Assembly (NCBI RefSeq): GCF_001189295.1
Contig: NZ_CP012159.1
Coordinates: 992,001-1,056,000, forward strand
Source: Chondromyces crocatus
GTDB lineage: Bacteria; Myxococcota_A; Polyangia; Polyangiales; Polyangiaceae
Direction: 5' to 3'
DNA length: 64,000 bases
Shown: one piece after another, positions 37,509-48,390 of the stretch
Position numbering within the stretch: the stretch's first letter is position 1
How the letters are laid out: each line of letters starts with the position of its first letter
Position numbers and translations under genes: made by a program
Notes under the pieces: model-generated
What the model was told of the DNA's origin: nothing
The model's database searches: none
What the model saw: the letters and a program-made list of their open reading frames with translations, nothing else

Positions 37509-39001
37509 CTGTTCTTGATCTCTGTTTTGGGTGGCGTAAACGTAGGTTTGAAAAGTGGAAGACCTCGTTGCTCTGCAACGGGTGCGTAGAACGAAAGTCC
37601 ACGTACGTTTTCGTCGATGTGTAGGGGATGTTGTACGGGTGGGAACACCCGTTGCTCACAGTCGAGCCGCTCGCAGAGGCGGCAGGTGACGCCGACTGGG
37701 ACGGCGGCGTCGAGGGTTTCGAGGTCGAAGCCGTCTGCATAGACGAGCTCTCTGGCGTATTTTACGTCACAGCCCAACCCAATGGACTGAACGGTGTGAG
37801 GTGCATGGTACCCACCCCGATCACTACGGACTGTTCGCGCAATGCAGAAGTAAACGGTCCCGTCCGGCATCTTTGAGAGCTGCGTTCGAAGCAAGCCGGG
37901 GGTCATGAACGCCGCATGGACATTCCAGCGAGGGCAGGCCCCGCTGAAGCGTGCGAAGCGGATGCCTGAGCCGCTGAAGCGCTTCGAGATGTTGCCGGCA
38001 ATATCGATGCGCATCAGGTGGAAAGGGACGCCCTCCAGCCCCGCTCGTCGCAGTGTTGTCATGCGATGACATACCTGTTCGAAGCTGGCGCCGAAGCGGT
38101 GCGCGAGAAGCTCGACATCGTAGCGCTCTCCGCGTGCGGCTTCGTGAAACGGGCCGTATGGCATCAACAGTGCTGCTGCGAAGTAGTTCGCGAGTGCGAC
38201 CCGGGCGAGCGTGTGTGACTCGAGGGTTGTCAGTGTCTCGTCGCGCAGGATTTTCTCGAATAGTTCCCCGCAGGTGAGCAGGGCGAGCTGATGCGCGACT
38301 TGGAAGCGTCGGCTTCGAGGTGGAAGTACCTCGGAGATGTTGAGTGTCCGGGACTTGAGATCGAACCGGCGCATCGCTCGTCGTTCCTCTGCGACACGAA
38401 CCAGACGCACTGTGATCCCATGCGCGTCTCGAAGATGACGCACGAGTGATCGAAAAACGTCCTCCTCGTCAAAATGGGCATCCTTCCAGAGCGTCTCAGC
38501 TGCGTCCTCGAGCTCGGGGAAATAGTTCAATCGTCGCTGAATGAATTCGCTGACTTCTTCGGAGGGCAATCTGGACGAATCCAGGCCCGTGAAACCATTG
38601 ACTGCAAGTCGCTCTCCGAGGGCCTCCGCCGATTCACGAGCACGTAGATACTCGCGATAAAGGGTCAGTACTGCGTTTGCCACGCCGGGCGAGCTGATGA
38701 CGAGATCGCGCAAGTCGTGGTTGGTCAAGGAGTGGCCCTCGAAAAGGGGGTCCCCGAAGGCCTCGAGCAGGTCGGCAGACAGACGAGCGTCCTGCTCTGA
38801 CGCAGCGAAAGACTGCAGGTCCAGCCGGAACAGCTGTGCGAGCCTGAGCAGGAGAGGGGCTGTAAGAGGGCGTCGATTGTTCTCGATCAGGTTCAGATAG
38901 CTTGGAGATATGCCCAGTTGAGCTGCGAGCGCGACCTGCGTCAGCTGCTCTCGACGTCGGAGAGCCCTCACTTTTGCTCCCAGAAGCGGAATCTCATGCA
39001 T
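37490..39001 (-). CDS. RamB/ScfR-like transcriptional regulator of acetate/short-chain fatty acid metabolism
   Basis: This 503-residue protein has an N-terminal XRE helix-turn-helix (LTQVALAAQLGISPSYLNLIE), a central IrrE/ImmA-like peptidase region in which the HExxH motif is degenerate (FQVAHQLALL), and a C-terminal Cys-bearing DUF2083 domain (CRLCERLDC). RamB of Corynebacterium/Mycobacterium and the ScfR group have this layout and control glyoxylate-cycle and acetate genes. The divergent malate synthase and isocitrate lyase genes make that role likely here. The C-terminal codons and stop lie in the antisense of tRNA-Leu, so the tail (NSAKGGT) is read from the tRNA's complementary strand. 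Metallopeptidase activity is unlikely. Confidence 0.9.
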   Translation of the reverse strand: MHEIPLLGAKVRALRRREQLTQVALAAQLGISPSYLNLIENNRRPLTAPLLLRLAQLFRLDLQSFAASEQDARLSADLLEAFGDPLFEGHSLTNHDLRDLVISSPGVANAVLTLYREYLRARESAEALGERLAVNGFTGLDSSRLPSEEVSEFIQRRLNYFPELEDAAETLWKDAHFDEEDVFRSLVRHLRDAHGITVRLVRVAEERRAMRRFDLKSRTLNISEVLPPRSRRFQVAHQLALLTCGELFEKILRDETLTTLESHTLARVALANYFAAALLMPYGPFHEAARGERYDVELLAHRFGASFEQVCHRMTTLRRAGLEGVPFHLMRIDIAGNISKRFSGSGIRFARFSGACPRWNVHAAFMTPGLLRTQLSKMPDGTVYFCIARTVRSDRGGYHAPHTVQSIGLGCDVKYARELVYADGFDLETLDAAVPVGVTCRLCERLDCEQRVFPPVQHPLHIDENVRGLSFYAPVAEQRGLPLFKPTFTPPKTEIKNSAKGGT

Positions 39002-39124
39002 CTGAATCAGCCTCCTCAGCAGTCCGCAGCGGAAAGTGCATTTCGAGCTGGAGTCGCAATGGGTTGTTGAGTGGAGACATCAGCTAGGTGGGCCTCTGCA
39101 CCCAGCTTAACAGGTGTTTACATG

Positions 39125-39139
39125 TTGACAATTGGTCAA
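39125..39139. promoter_or_regulatory. Inverted repeat TTGAC-N5-GTCAA between ramB-like and aceB
   Basis: A 15-bp dyad (TTGACAATTGGTCAA) in the AT-rich centre of the divergent spacer. It could serve as a regulator half-site pair or supply -35 boxes in either direction (TTGACA on plus, TTGACC on minus), but no matching -10 box is clear. Confidence 0.45.
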
Positions 39140-39147
39140 TTATCTTC

Positions 39148-39169
39148 ACGTACAGACTTAACTGTACGT
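39148..39169. promoter_or_regulatory. Perfect palindrome ACGTACAG-N6-CTGTACGT, candidate operator
   Basis: Two perfect 8-bp arms separated by ACTTAA lie 91 bases upstream of the malate synthase start and about 147 bases upstream of the divergent regulator start. This is the strongest dyad in the spacer and a natural binding site for the RamB/ScfR-like protein (inference). It does not match the corynebacterial RamB consensus. A weak promoter-like TTGACG (39184-39189) with TAAAAA 15 bases later follows it toward aceB. Confidence 0.6.
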
Positions 39170-39259
39170 ATTTGCACGCGAAGTTGACGAACGGTAGCTC
39201 TGTGTAAAAATTGTGACTTGTAACGACGCGGAGCGTTGCGAGTCCTGAGGAGTCTCTCG

Positions 39260-40879
39260 ATGAATCCAGCAAGTCCGACGACCGTCAGCATCCGGGCGCC
39301 TCGCATCGCAGGGGACGAAAGGGTACTGACCAAGGAAGCGGTAGAGTTTCTATCCGCGCTGGCTCGCACCTTTACGGCTCGGCTTCGAGAGTTGCTGGAG
39401 AACCGTCGGCAGCTTCAGGTGAAGTTCGACACGGGGCATCGGCCGGACTTTCTGCCGCAAACGAAAGGCGTCCGTGAAGGTAGCTGGTCCGTGGCACCCG
39501 TTCCTTCCGGCCTGAACGACCGGAGAGTCGAGATCACAGGGCCCGTCGACAGAAAGATGATCATCAATGCGCTCAACTCGGGCGCAAACGTGTTCATGGC
39601 GGACTTCGAGGACTCGAACTCCCCCACATGGGAGAACTTGATCTCGGGCCAGATCGCTCTCCAGGAGGCAGTAAGGGGAACGCTTCAGCATCAGGACCAG
39701 CTCACTGGCAAGCGTTACGCATTGAACGAGAAGACCGCTGCGTTGATGGTCCGCCCTCGCGGGCTCCACCTTCCAGACGCACACGTGGAGTTCGAGGGGC
39801 AACCCATGCCAGCTGCACTGGTCGACTTTGGCCTCTTCTTTTTTCATAACGCGCTCGTACAGACCGCGGGAGGCGCTGGTCCATGGTTCTACCTTCCAAA
39901 GCTGGAAAGCCACCAAGAGGCGCGCTTCTGGAACGATGTCTTCCTGTTTGCGCAGCAGGCGGTAGGGTTGCCAGAGGGGACCATCAAAGCCACCGTACTG
40001 ATAGAAACGTTGCCAGCTGCATTTGAGATGGACGAGATTCTTTACGAACTGCGGCAGCACTCGGCAGGACTCAACTGTGGACGCTGGGATTACATCTTCA
40101 GTTTCATCAAGAAACTGCGTAATGACGCGGCGAGCGTTCTGCCTGATCGCGCTCAGGTCACTATGGAGCAGCACTTCTTGCGCTCATACACACAGCTTCT
40201 CGTGAAGACCTGTCACCGCAGGAAGGCGCATGCAATGGGCGGAATGGCAGCCTTTATTCCGATAAGGAATGATGCCGAACAAAACAGATTGGCGCTCGAG
40301 AAAGTCAGAGCCGACAAACTGCGCGAGGTCATGGATGGCCACGACGGCACATGGGTGGCACATCCAGGGCTGGTACAGCTGGCGGCCGACATCTTTGATT
40401 CACATATGCGTGGGCCCAATCAAATCGAGCGGCAGCGAGACGACGTGGTCGTCAGTGCGGAGGACTTGCTCCGAGTTCCAGAGGGCCTTCGCACGGAGAA
40501 AGGACTCCGCCATAACATTCGTGTTGGAGTCCAGTACCTCGAAGCGTGGCTGAGAGGGCTCGGCTGCGTTCCTCTCTACAATCTGATGGAAGACGCCGCG
40601 ACGGCCGAAATTTCGCGTACCCAGGTTTGGCAATGGATACATCATCGGGCCACACTCGAGGATGGGGAAGCGCTGACGCATGAGCGATTCCGTCGCATAT
40701 TGCGCGAAGAACTCGATGGCCTCAGAGATACGCTGGGTAGAGAGCGATTCGATAGTGGCCGATTCGGCGCTGCGAGCGAGCTCTTTGAACGTCTGTCCAC
40801 GGGTGAACGGTTCGAAGAGTTTCTCACCATTCCTGCTTACAGTGTGTTGCTCGAAATGACCGAGGGGCAACCCTCGTAG
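39260..40879 (+). CDS. aceB: Malate synthase A
   Basis: The enzyme condenses glyoxylate and acetyl-CoA to malate, completing the glyoxylate shunt. The 539-residue length fits malate synthase A (about 530). The ATG at 39260 has GAGGAG seven bases upstream. Motifs are FMADFEDSNSPTWENLISGQ, LMVRPRGLHLPDAHV, ATVLIETLPAAFEMDEILYELR, NCGRWDYIFSFIKK, AMGGMAAFIP and GTWVAHPGLV. It is followed after 75 bases by isocitrate lyase, and divergent from the RamB-like regulator, so the three form one functional unit controlling growth on acetate, fatty acids or lipids. Confidence 0.97.
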   Translation: MNPASPTTVSIRAPRIAGDERVLTKEAVEFLSALARTFTARLRELLENRRQLQVKFDTGHRPDFLPQTKGVREGSWSVAPVPSGLNDRRVEITGPVDRKMIINALNSGANVFMADFEDSNSPTWENLISGQIALQEAVRGTLQHQDQLTGKRYALNEKTAALMVRPRGLHLPDAHVEFEGQPMPAALVDFGLFFFHNALVQTAGGAGPWFYLPKLESHQEARFWNDVFLFAQQAVGLPEGTIKATVLIETLPAAFEMDEILYELRQHSAGLNCGRWDYIFSFIKKLRNDAASVLPDRAQVTMEQHFLRSYTQLLVKTCHRRKAHAMGGMAAFIPIRNDAEQNRLALEKVRADKLREVMDGHDGTWVAHPGLVQLAADIFDSHMRGPNQIERQRDDVVVSAEDLLRVPEGLRTEKGLRHNIRVGVQYLEAWLRGLGCVPLYNLMEDAATAEISRTQVWQWIHHRATLEDGEALTHERFRRILREELDGLRDTLGRERFDSGRFGAASELFERLSTGERFEEFLTIPAYSVLLEMTEGQPS

Positions 40880-40954
40880 CATTGATTCTCGTTCGTGGTC
40901 TCGGATAACAGAACAGTTGTGTCGACACGCGACGCAAATCGCAAGGAGTTCGTC

Positions 40955-42280
40955 ATGTCCGCAGCTTCCCCGCTGAGCATCAATCATTCGGTTTCCCAGC
41001 ACGGCACGCCGGAGCGACCGGAACAGGACATGTCCTCGTCGAATGGCTCGCTGGCAGGACGTTGGGACGGTATCACTCGACCCTATTCACAAGCTGATGT
41101 GGACCGACTGCGCGGAAGCGTGCGGATTCAGCATACGCTGGCAGACATGGGAGCACGGCGCTTGTGGCAGCTCCTGCAGAGTGAATCCTTCGTGCAGGCG
41201 CTTGGCGCTTTGAGCGGAAACCAGGCCATGCAGCAGGTCCGCGCGGGTCTCAAAGCCATCTACCTGAGCGGCTGGCAGGTTGCAGCCGACAACAATGAAG
41301 CGGGGACGATGTATCCCGACCAGAGCTTGTACCCGGCCAATAGCGTCCCGTCTCTCGTGCGTAGAATCAATCAGGCACTTCTGCGAGCCGATCAGATCGA
41401 GCACGCAGAGGGTAAGGATGGACGATACTGGATGGCGCCGATCCTGGCAGATGCGGAAGCAGGATTCGGCGGTCCGCTGAATGCTTTCGAGCTCATGAAA
41501 GCCATGATCGAGGCAGGCGCCGCTGGTGTGCATTTCGAAGACCAGCTCGCGTCGGAGAAGAAGTGCGGCCACATGGGTGGCAAGGTTCTGATTCCTACCG
41601 GTCAATTCATTCGAACCTTGACGGCGGCTCGACTGGCGGCCGATGTCATGGGGGTTCCTACCCTTGTGGTGGCGCGAACCGACGCAGATAGTGCAAAGCT
41701 GCTGACATCGGATATCGATCCTCGAGACCGTCCATTCCTCACGGGCGACCGTACGGCGGAAGGCTTCTTCCGTTTTCAGAGTGGAATCGAGGCAGCCATC
41801 GCCCGTGGCTGTGCGTACGCGCCGTATGCCGACATGATCTGGTGTGAGACCTCGACCCCCGATCTGAAAGAAGCACGACAGTTCGCCGAGGGAGTTCACA
41901 AGCAGTTTCCAGGGAAACTTCTGGCGTACAACTGCTCACCCTCGTTCAACTGGAAGAAGCACCTCGACGAGGTCACGATCGCCCGCTTTCAGCATGAGCT
42001 TGCAGCCATGGGGTATCGTTTCCAGTTCGTGACCCTTGCTGGGTTCCACACGTTGAACTACTCGATGTTCGATCTGGCGCGGCAGTATCTCCGGCGAGGA
42101 ATGGCGGCCTACTCGGAGCTGCAGCAGGCAGAGTTCGAGGCGGAGAGCGTCGGCTATTCGGCGACGAGGCACCAGCGCGAGGTCGGTACGGGTTACTTCG
42201 ATGAGGTTGCGCAGGTCATCTCCGGAGGAACGGCGTCGACGGTTGCACTCAAGGAGTCGACGGAAACGGCCCAGTTCTGA
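40955..42280 (+). CDS. aceA: Isocitrate lyase
   Basis: It cleaves isocitrate to glyoxylate and succinate, the first shunt step. The start (40955) follows AAGGAG by seven bases. The 441-residue protein has the KKCGH catalytic signature with Cys204, [46 protein letters not shown] and [13 protein letters not shown]. Length and sequence place it in the bacterial ICL1 type. The first 30 residues are a Ser-rich extension. It is co-directional with malate synthase and probably co-transcribed. Its last 32 bases overlap the 3' end of the convergent kinase/ATPase gene. Confidence 0.97.
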   Translation: MSAASPLSINHSVSQHGTPERPEQDMSSSNGSLAGRWDGITRPYSQADVDRLRGSVRIQHTLADMGARRLWQLLQSESFVQALGALSGNQAMQQVRAGLKAIYLSGWQVAADNNEAGTMYPDQSLYPANSVPSLVRRINQALLRADQIEHAEGKDGRYWMAPILADAEAGFGGPLNAFELMKAMIEAGAAGVHFEDQLASEKKCGHMGGKVLIPTGQFIRTLTAARLAADVMGVPTLVVARTDADSAKLLTSDIDPRDRPFLTGDRTAEGFFRFQSGIEAAIARGCAYAPYADMIWCETSTPDLKEARQFAEGVHKQFPGKLLAYNCSPSFNWKKHLDEVTIARFQHELAAMGYRFQFVTLAGFHTLNYSMFDLARQYLRRGMAAYSELQQAEFEAESVGYSATRHQREVGTGYFDEVAQVISGGTASTVALKESTETAQF

Positions 42281-45200
42281 AAGCCCGTCGAATCTCGGAG
42301 CCATGACGTTGGAGCTGGAGACGCATGGCATTCGGAATGCGTGCAGCCGCCGCGCACGCAATCATATGGGCGTCCAGCGCCAAATCCAGGCGCCCGTGCC
42401 GAAGCGCTGCGATGGCGCGAGCTTCGAGAACTTCTACTTGCTCCTGGCCCACCGAAAGGCGCTCCGAGCGCGCATGAAGTTCATCCCATGCTGCGGCGTC
42501 GGGGGTGCGGGTCGCCAGATCGATCATGTCCAGCAAGACCTCCTCCGACGGTAGAAGGAGCGCATCCATTCGGCCCAATTCTCGCGCTGCCTCTTGATGT
42601 GCGAGAATTTTCTCGAAAATGACTCGCGCTTTGCCTTCATCTCCACCGCCCAGCAACACGCGAGCATCGAGCAGCATCACGATCGGGCGCGCTCTACCTC
42701 CTGAGCGTCGGCGCTCTATTTCGGCCGCTCTGGCGACATGCAACGCTGCAGCTTGCATGTCGTCCATCAAGTAGAGACACTCGCCCAGATTGTACTCTCC
42801 GACCAGCTCCAGCGCTCCTTGCCCGTATTCACGTGCAATGGACAGGACTCGGGATAGGTCGTGAATCATGCCCTCCTTGTCTCCCCGGCACGCCCGAAGC
42901 AGCGCACGGTTGTTGATGGCGGGAGCGAGGTGGAGCATGTCGCGATGAACTTCGCACAGCATGACCGCTCGATCGAGCACCTCCCTCGCATCGTCGAGCC
43001 GGGCCAGTCCTTGATAGATGAAGCCCAGCATGAGGAGTGAGACGACGAGGGTTTCGTAGCCCTCCTCTCCCAGGTCAGAGGATTGGGTGACAGCGGCTTC
43101 GAGCATCGCGGCTGCTTCCGCTTCACGACTGAAGCGGTGGAATGAGCGCCCGATGCCCAAAAGCAAGCGCGACGCCAATGGGGCGGGCATGGAGGGAAGG
43201 GTCTCTCCCCGCCGTCTCGCTTCGTTCACACGAGCCTCGGAGCTACGATACTCCTCCATCCAGTCCAGCGTCGTCGCCTCGTCTAGCAGAATCTCCATCT
43301 GTTCGATGGTATCGCCGATGGTTTCCGCAGCTTCGCGTGCAGTGCGTAGGTCCTCGAGGGCATCATGATTTCGCCCTAGCCGACAACGCATGAGGCCACG
43401 TCGACGTTGTGCAGCTGCGCGCTCGTTGGCCGCGCCGAACGACTTGTCGGTCGGTGAGCCTCGGACGGAGGATTCGTCGATCTCGCATGGCTCAGTTTGC
43501 TCCAGAGACCGAGTGTACAGCGCCTCGGCTTCGACATAGGCGTGCCTGTCCCGCGCCTGATCTGCCAGCCTCATGAAGGCATTGCTCGCAAGTGAGCGCA
43601 GTCCTGCTGCCGCCGCATGGTGCGCGCGTGCACGCAAGCTTCTGTCTGCTTCCGGAGCGGTCGCCTGATGATGTGCGAGGGCTGCAAGGTGAATGTGACG
43701 CGCCACGGACGGGTCAATCGACTTTGCGATGGCGTCACGCACGAGAGGATGACGAAAGCCGATCCGACCGCTGCGTCGGTCTTGGGCGAGTACTCCCGCG
43801 GCCATCAGTCGGCTCGTGGCGACCCTCGGATCGAGGGGAAAGGGCTCCCCCTGTCCGCAACCATCCAACCTCTCGAGCACCCCGACGATGTCGTCGAGCA
43901 TCATCTCATGTCCGAGCAATGAAATGAGTCGCGCGAATTCCTGTAGAGCTTGAGGCAATGCGTCCAGCTCCGCCCGCGCCAGCCATTCGATGAGGGGCGC
44001 GTCGGGCAATCGGTCGAGTTCGTCGGTCGCTACATACCATCCACCCCCACGAGGATGCAGGCGAACGATGCCTTCGCGCTTCAGGCCCAGGACGAGCTCG
44101 CTCAATAGCAGCGGTGCGCCTTTCGTCCGGGCAATGAGCAGATCCAGAGCTGGCTCGGGTACATCCTCGACGGGGGCCAGCAAACGTCGACACAGCGCGA
44201 CTGCACCAGCGCGATCCAACGGGCCGAGCTGGTTGACTTGGCTACAGGCCGCGCCTCGTCCCCAGTTGGGTCTGGCCTGCTCGAAACCAGGTCGTGCGAG
44301 GGCGCAGATCCAGAGGGGGGTCTTTGCCGCGGCCTGCGCCGCGTATTCGAGCGCGCTGAGCGCGGCGTCGTCCGCGAGGTGGGCATCGTCGAGGATCACG
44401 AACACGGGTCCGCGGGACGTGCGCCGTCGAAGGGCACTTCCTGCGACCATGCTCACGGCAGCGCGTAAGGCGCCTGGGGCGGCCTCCAGAGCCCTCAGCT
44501 CCGGGTATGCACCATCGTCATGCGCGCTCCCCATTGTTCCGCTTCCGTCGAGCCACCCGAGTGCACGTGCGACGGCCAGATGTTCGATCGCGTCACCTTC
44601 CAGCCGGGCCGAAATCAAGGCGCGCCCACCATCCGAAGGTGCGTGCGCCGGCAGTTCGAGGACGAACTGCAACAGCGCTCGGAGCGTCGGATCGGTGCCC
44701 CCTACCAGGGGCTCACGTGCTTGCAGCTCGAGCACCTGAGCGTCGATCATGAGTTGGCTCAGCTGCTGCGCAACGAAAGACGCAAGGTGACTCTTTCCCA
44801 GTCCAGCTTCGCCCGTGACTTGAACGATGGTCGGCAGGCCCAACGACGCTGCGGCGCGCGCGCTCTCCAGCAAAGCGCGGACGACGGCTTCTCGACCGAG
44901 GAGCGGCTCGTCGAGGAAGTCGCTCGCTTTCTCCTCATCGAGGGGGACAGGGATGGGCTCGGCCCCTCCATCGGAGCACGCTTCGCTGCTCGTCTGATGT
45001 GGTCTGATGGAGAGGTGTTTTTCATCATCGTTGACGCCGCCAGCTGGGGTATCGGGTAATGCGGCTGCGGCGTCGGGAGTCACGAACAGAAGGTTTCCTT
45101 TACCAGTCGCTCGAGCGATTTCGGGCAGCCGCATGCGTGGGTTCGTGAACAGAGGGCTTATGTAGCGTCTGACTCCTTTTGGACGTCGTTGGACGACGAC

Positions 45201-46502
45201 GGACGCGAGGTCGAGCAGGGCTCGCTGACATACATTGCGCCGTATGAGTTCTCGCGCTGCGCGCAAAGCGCGGCGTGTGGGACTCGAGTTCGGCTCGTGA
45301 TCGAAGACCGCCACGACATGGCCGCTCGAGGAATGAGCGATGTCTCCCCCTAGAGAGGCCATGCGACGTTGTAAAGACGCGAGGTCGAGCTCCGTCTCCA
45401 GAAACAGAACCCCTACCGTCCGACGCTCGAGGCGAGGCGCGCTCGTCGGTCCGCTCGACGGAGCAGCGCTGCGTTCACTCTCAGGGGTCGGAGCGTCTTG
45501 CGTCTCCTCGTCCACGCGCAGCGCCCGAGCGAGTGCCATCCGGAATTCGCTGGCGCTGGCGGGGCGCTCCCTGCGGTCCTTGGCCAGTGCCCGCAGCACG
45601 ACTTCCTCTAGAGCGATGGGAAGCTTCACGCCGGGCCGCAGCCGTGCTGGCCGTCGGCTTCGTTGATCCTCGCGCACCGCAGCGGGAGGACCCCAGAATG
45701 GAGGGCGTCCGGCGAGCAGCTCGTAGAAGATCACGCCGACGGCATAGAGGTCGGCGCGACCATCGATGTCTGGACGACCCTCACACTGCTCCGGCGCCAT
45801 GTACTCAGGTGTTCCCAGCGCAGCGCCCTCGCTCGTCCTTGCGCAGGGCTCTTCGGTCGTGGCGAGCCCGTAATCCACGATGGTTGCACGGAGACGCTCC
45901 TGAGACTCGATGATGAAGATGTTTTCTGGCTTCAGATCTCGGTGGACATACCCGCGTGCGTGTACCACCTCGAGGGTCTGTAGCGCCGCATCGACGAGGC
46001 ACGCCGCCTCCCTGAAGTGGACGGTCCCACCTGCGGCGACCAGACGGTCTGCGAGGGTCGGGCAGCGGATGCTCTCCATCACCACATAGGGCATTCCCTC
46101 GGGGAGTCTTCCCCGTGCGTGAACCTGGGGGGCATACGGAGGACCGATGTCTGCGAGGATGGCAGCCTCTTTGACGAGCCGTCGACTTGCCTCGGGCCGA
46201 TCTTTCCGAGCGATCTTGATGGCGACTTCAGCACCGCCGTCCACGGGGGTCGCTGCGAACACGACACCAAAGCCGCCACCCCCCAAGCGTTGCTGAAGGC
46301 GATAGCCACCGAAAGACGGCAGCTCTCCCTCGCACCTCGACGCGGCCGAATACAAGGGGTCGGGGGCTGCCGCAACGAGCTCTTTCTCACGGTGCCCGTG
46401 TTCAACGCATCCTCGCTTGGCCATTGTGCGACGACCACAAGCGCGACAGCGGACGCTCTCGATGCCGTTGTCGCCAGATGGGCTGCGAGCCTTCTCTTGC
46501 AT
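42249..46502 (-). CDS. Ser/Thr kinase / AAA ATPase / TPR fusion (STAND-like signalling protein)
   Basis: This protein of about 1,417 residues starts at ATG 46502 with GAGGTG six bases upstream (an in-frame ATG-rich extension to 46715 looks like spacer). Residues 18-32 hold a small CxxC...C cluster. The kinase spans about 67-330 with GGGGFG, Lys96, HRDLKPEN (Asp189), DYG instead of DFG, and APEQ. Residues about 361-480 resemble a degenerate cyclase-like domain. An AAA_16 module follows with Walker A GEAGLGKS (near 564) and Walker [10 protein letters not shown]. The last 450 residues are TPR-like. Such proteins integrate phosphorylation with NTP-driven assembly. It converges with and overlaps aceA and is divergent from the next kinase. 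Confidence 0.9.
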   Translation of the reverse strand: MQEKARSPSGDNGIESVRCRACGRRTMAKRGCVEHGHREKELVAAAPDPLYSAASRCEGELPSFGGYRLQQRLGGGGFGVVFAATPVDGGAEVAIKIARKDRPEASRRLVKEAAILADIGPPYAPQVHARGRLPEGMPYVVMESIRCPTLADRLVAAGGTVHFREAACLVDAALQTLEVVHARGYVHRDLKPENIFIIESQERLRATIVDYGLATTEEPCARTSEGAALGTPEYMAPEQCEGRPDIDGRADLYAVGVIFYELLAGRPPFWGPPAAVREDQRSRRPARLRPGVKLPIALEEVVLRALAKDRRERPASASEFRMALARALRVDEETQDAPTPESERSAAPSSGPTSAPRLERRTVGVLFLETELDLASLQRRMASLGGDIAHSSSGHVVAVFDHEPNSSPTRRALRAARELIRRNVCQRALLDLASVVVQRRPKGVRRYISPLFTNPRMRLPEIARATGKGNLLFVTPDAAAALPDTPAGGVNDDEKHLSIRPHQTSSEACSDGGAEPIPVPLDEEKASDFLDEPLLGREAVVRALLESARAAASLGLPTIVQVTGEAGLGKSHLASFVAQQLSQLMIDAQVLELQAREPLVGGTDPTLRALLQFVLELPAHAPSDGGRALISARLEGDAIEHLAVARALGWLDGSGTMGSAHDDGAYPELRALEAAPGALRAAVSMVAGSALRRRTSRGPVFVILDDAHLADDAALSALEYAAQAAAKTPLWICALARPGFEQARPNWGRGAACSQVNQLGPLDRAGAVALCRRLLAPVEDVPEPALDLLIARTKGAPLLLSELVLGLKREGIVRLHPRGGGWYVATDELDRLPDAPLIEWLARAELDALPQALQEFARLISLLGHEMMLDDIVGVLERLDGCGQGEPFPLDPRVATSRLMAAGVLAQDRRSGRIGFRHPLVRDAIAKSIDPSVARHIHLAALAHHQATAPEADRSLRARAHHAAAAGLRSLASNAFMRLADQARDRHAYVEAEALYTRSLEQTEPCEIDESSVRGSPTDKSFGAANERAAAQRRRGLMRCRLGRNHDALEDLRTAREAAETIGDTIEQMEILLDEATTLDWMEEYRSSEARVNEARRRGETLPSMPAPLASRLLLGIGRSFHRFSREAEAAAMLEAAVTQSSDLGEEGYETLVVSLLMLGFIYQGLARLDDAREVLDRAVMLCEVHRDMLHLAPAINNRALLRACRGDKEGMIHDLSRVLSIAREYGQGALELVGEYNLGECLYLMDDMQAAALHVARAAEIERRRSGGRARPIVMLLDARVLLGGGDEGKARVIFEKILAHQEAARELGRMDALLLPSEEVLLDMIDLATRTPDAAAWDELHARSERLSVGQEQVEVLEARAIAALRHGRLDLALDAHMIACAAAARIPNAMRLQLQRHGSEIRRAFRTGPFPSTP

Positions 46503-46887
46503 CTGGGGCACCTCGTTTTCCTGATGCAGATTGACACACCGGGGTCGTACGAGCCCGCTTTGCGGGTACAGACGCAGCCATCGACGAGCGCCCGAGCTGA
46601 ATTCATCGATCCTGTCACGAGCCGATACGGAGCTTTCGAGCAACGCGCCGATTTCCGGATGGCCTCGACATAACGAGCAGGTTTGTCGTCGAGCGCCGCC
46701 GAAAGGAGGAAGCACCAGATGAAGCCATCAGGAGCTTCCTGCAATCGCTCGCGAGGACAGGTACCCTCGCACGTCTTGCTGTCAAAGAGACTACGCTGGA
46801 TGTCATGCTCCGGCAGAAACCGAAGGTTTTGCGCTGAAGAACTGACTTTGATGTCCGCACCATAGCGATGGGCAGGAGGGGTGGGGG
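46503..46887. other. Divergent spacer between two kinase genes (385 bp)
   Basis: It separates the fusion kinase (minus) from the smaller kinase (plus). The minus frame stays open to 46715, so an N-terminally longer fusion kinase cannot be excluded, but the ribosome site favours the start at 46502. No clear promoter boxes, RNA gene or repeat was seen. Confidence 0.4.
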
Positions 46888-48336
46888 ATGGGCTGCGATT
46901 TGACGAAGGAGCTGACGGAAGTTCTCGGGTTTCCGCTTGTAGAAGACCTGCCTCCGGGGGGCCGAGCAGGGGACTACGTCATTGACTCACGCATTGCCAG
47001 AGGCGGCTGTGGCGCTGTTTATGCCGCGCACCATCATGACGGAAGCGTGGTGCGTGAGCGAGAGGGGGTCGCCCTCAAGGTGTTGCACGCTCGTCTCGCG
47101 CTCATCCCGAAGATGGTCGAGCGCTTCGTTCGTGAGATCCACGTCATCCGCCGGCTGAACCACCCGAACGTCGTCGATGTCCTCGATGTCGGTGCACTGG
47201 AGGACGGGCGCCCTTTTTATGTCATGGAGCGGCTCGAGGGCATGACCCTCGAGGCGTTGCTTCGATCGGGCGGCAGGATGTCCCCAGATCAGGCGCTGGA
47301 GATGCTCGAGCCCGTCTGTGAAGCGCTCCAGGCTGCCCACGAGGCAGGGATCGTTCATCGCGATGTGAAGGCCAACAACATCTTCGTCTGCAACGGTCCC
47401 TCTCGCTCGATAAAGCTGCTCGATTTCGGAATCGCCAAGCTCATGGACCCTGGGGAGGGAACAGGTCTCACGACGGCAGGGCGGGCACCGGGGACCCTGA
47501 GCATCATGGCGCCCGAGCAGATTCTGGGGGGCGCGATCGACGAGCGCGTCGACGTCTATGCGCTCGGCGTGCTGTTGCACCGCCTGCTCACGGGACGACT
47601 TCCCTTCGATGCGACCAGCGCCATGGAGCTGGCCCGGCAGCACCTCGAGGAGCCTCCACCGCGTCCCAGCCAGCGAGCCCCGCTGGCACCAGCGCTCGAC
47701 GCGCTCGTGCTGCGGTGCCTGGAGAAGCTGCCCGAACGGCGCTTCCCTTCCGTGCGCGCCATGCTTTGCGAGTTGCGGGAGGCGGTGTGTCGTCCCGGAA
47801 TGACGAGCAAAAGCGTTCCCGAGCTCTCCGTCGATGCGATGGGCGTGCACGTGGTGGTGCGCCTCAACGCGCCCATCGAAGAGATCGACGACGCCCTCGC
47901 TGACGACCTGGGGCGGGCCATGGATCTTGCGGAAAGCACGCTCCGGCAAGCGGGGCTCTCCGTGCTCGCCACGGCCGGTGACGAGGTCCTCGGCGTCCGG
48001 CTCCTGCCGGGAGGCCGTGGTGAAGAGCGGCGGGCGCGCGCCGAGGCGCTCGCGCTCGCCTCCGAGCTGCACGATCAGCTCGCGGGCCGATCGGGGGCCG
48101 ATGAGCGGGTTCACGTCAACGTCTGCCTTCATGCAGACCGCGTCGTCGTCCGGAGCCCGCTGGCTCCCGAGATCGTGGGCGGGCCTCTCGCCTGCCCAGG
48201 TGCATGGACGCCACAGGAAGATGTCGTCGGGCTCTGCGCGACGCCAGAGGCACTCAATGGTCTGAGTGGCCTCATGCTCGAAGACGGCCCAGGTCGGTTG
48301 CTCATCGTTCGTGGACCTGCGGCTCCTCGCGCCTGA
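46888..48336 (+). CDS. Ser/Thr protein kinase with C-terminal cyclase-like domain
   Basis: The 482-residue cytoplasmic kinase has ARGGCGAVY as Gly-loop, the Lys in VALKVLH, HRDVKANN, LDFGIAKL and APEQ, so it should be active. The kinase ends around 295. Residues about 310-475 (VHVVVRLNAPIEEIDDALAD..., VLGVRLLPGG, DERVHVNVCLHADRVVV) resemble a nucleotide cyclase fold that has lost the metal-binding residues. The ATG has GGAGGGG upstream. It is divergent from the fusion kinase, whose domain after the kinase also looks cyclase-like, which suggests they are related in descent and may act together. Confidence 0.9.
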   Translation: MGCDLTKELTEVLGFPLVEDLPPGGRAGDYVIDSRIARGGCGAVYAAHHHDGSVVREREGVALKVLHARLALIPKMVERFVREIHVIRRLNHPNVVDVLDVGALEDGRPFYVMERLEGMTLEALLRSGGRMSPDQALEMLEPVCEALQAAHEAGIVHRDVKANNIFVCNGPSRSIKLLDFGIAKLMDPGEGTGLTTAGRAPGTLSIMAPEQILGGAIDERVDVYALGVLLHRLLTGRLPFDATSAMELARQHLEEPPPRPSQRAPLAPALDALVLRCLEKLPERRFPSVRAMLCELREAVCRPGMTSKSVPELSVDAMGVHVVVRLNAPIEEIDDALADDLGRAMDLAESTLRQAGLSVLATAGDEVLGVRLLPGGRGEERRARAEALALASELHDQLAGRSGADERVHVNVCLHADRVVVRSPLAPEIVGGPLACPGAWTPQEDVVGLCATPEALNGLSGLMLEDGPGRLLIVRGPAAPRA

Positions 48337-48390
48337 GCTTCATCAACGGCTGCGTTCCTGGACTTCACGACGTCACGCCATCAGGCGCTC

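Noticed and set aside
46503-46715. N-terminal extension of the kinase fusion to 46715
   Set aside because: The inner ATG at 46502 has a good GAGGTG site; the extension looks like spacer sequence.
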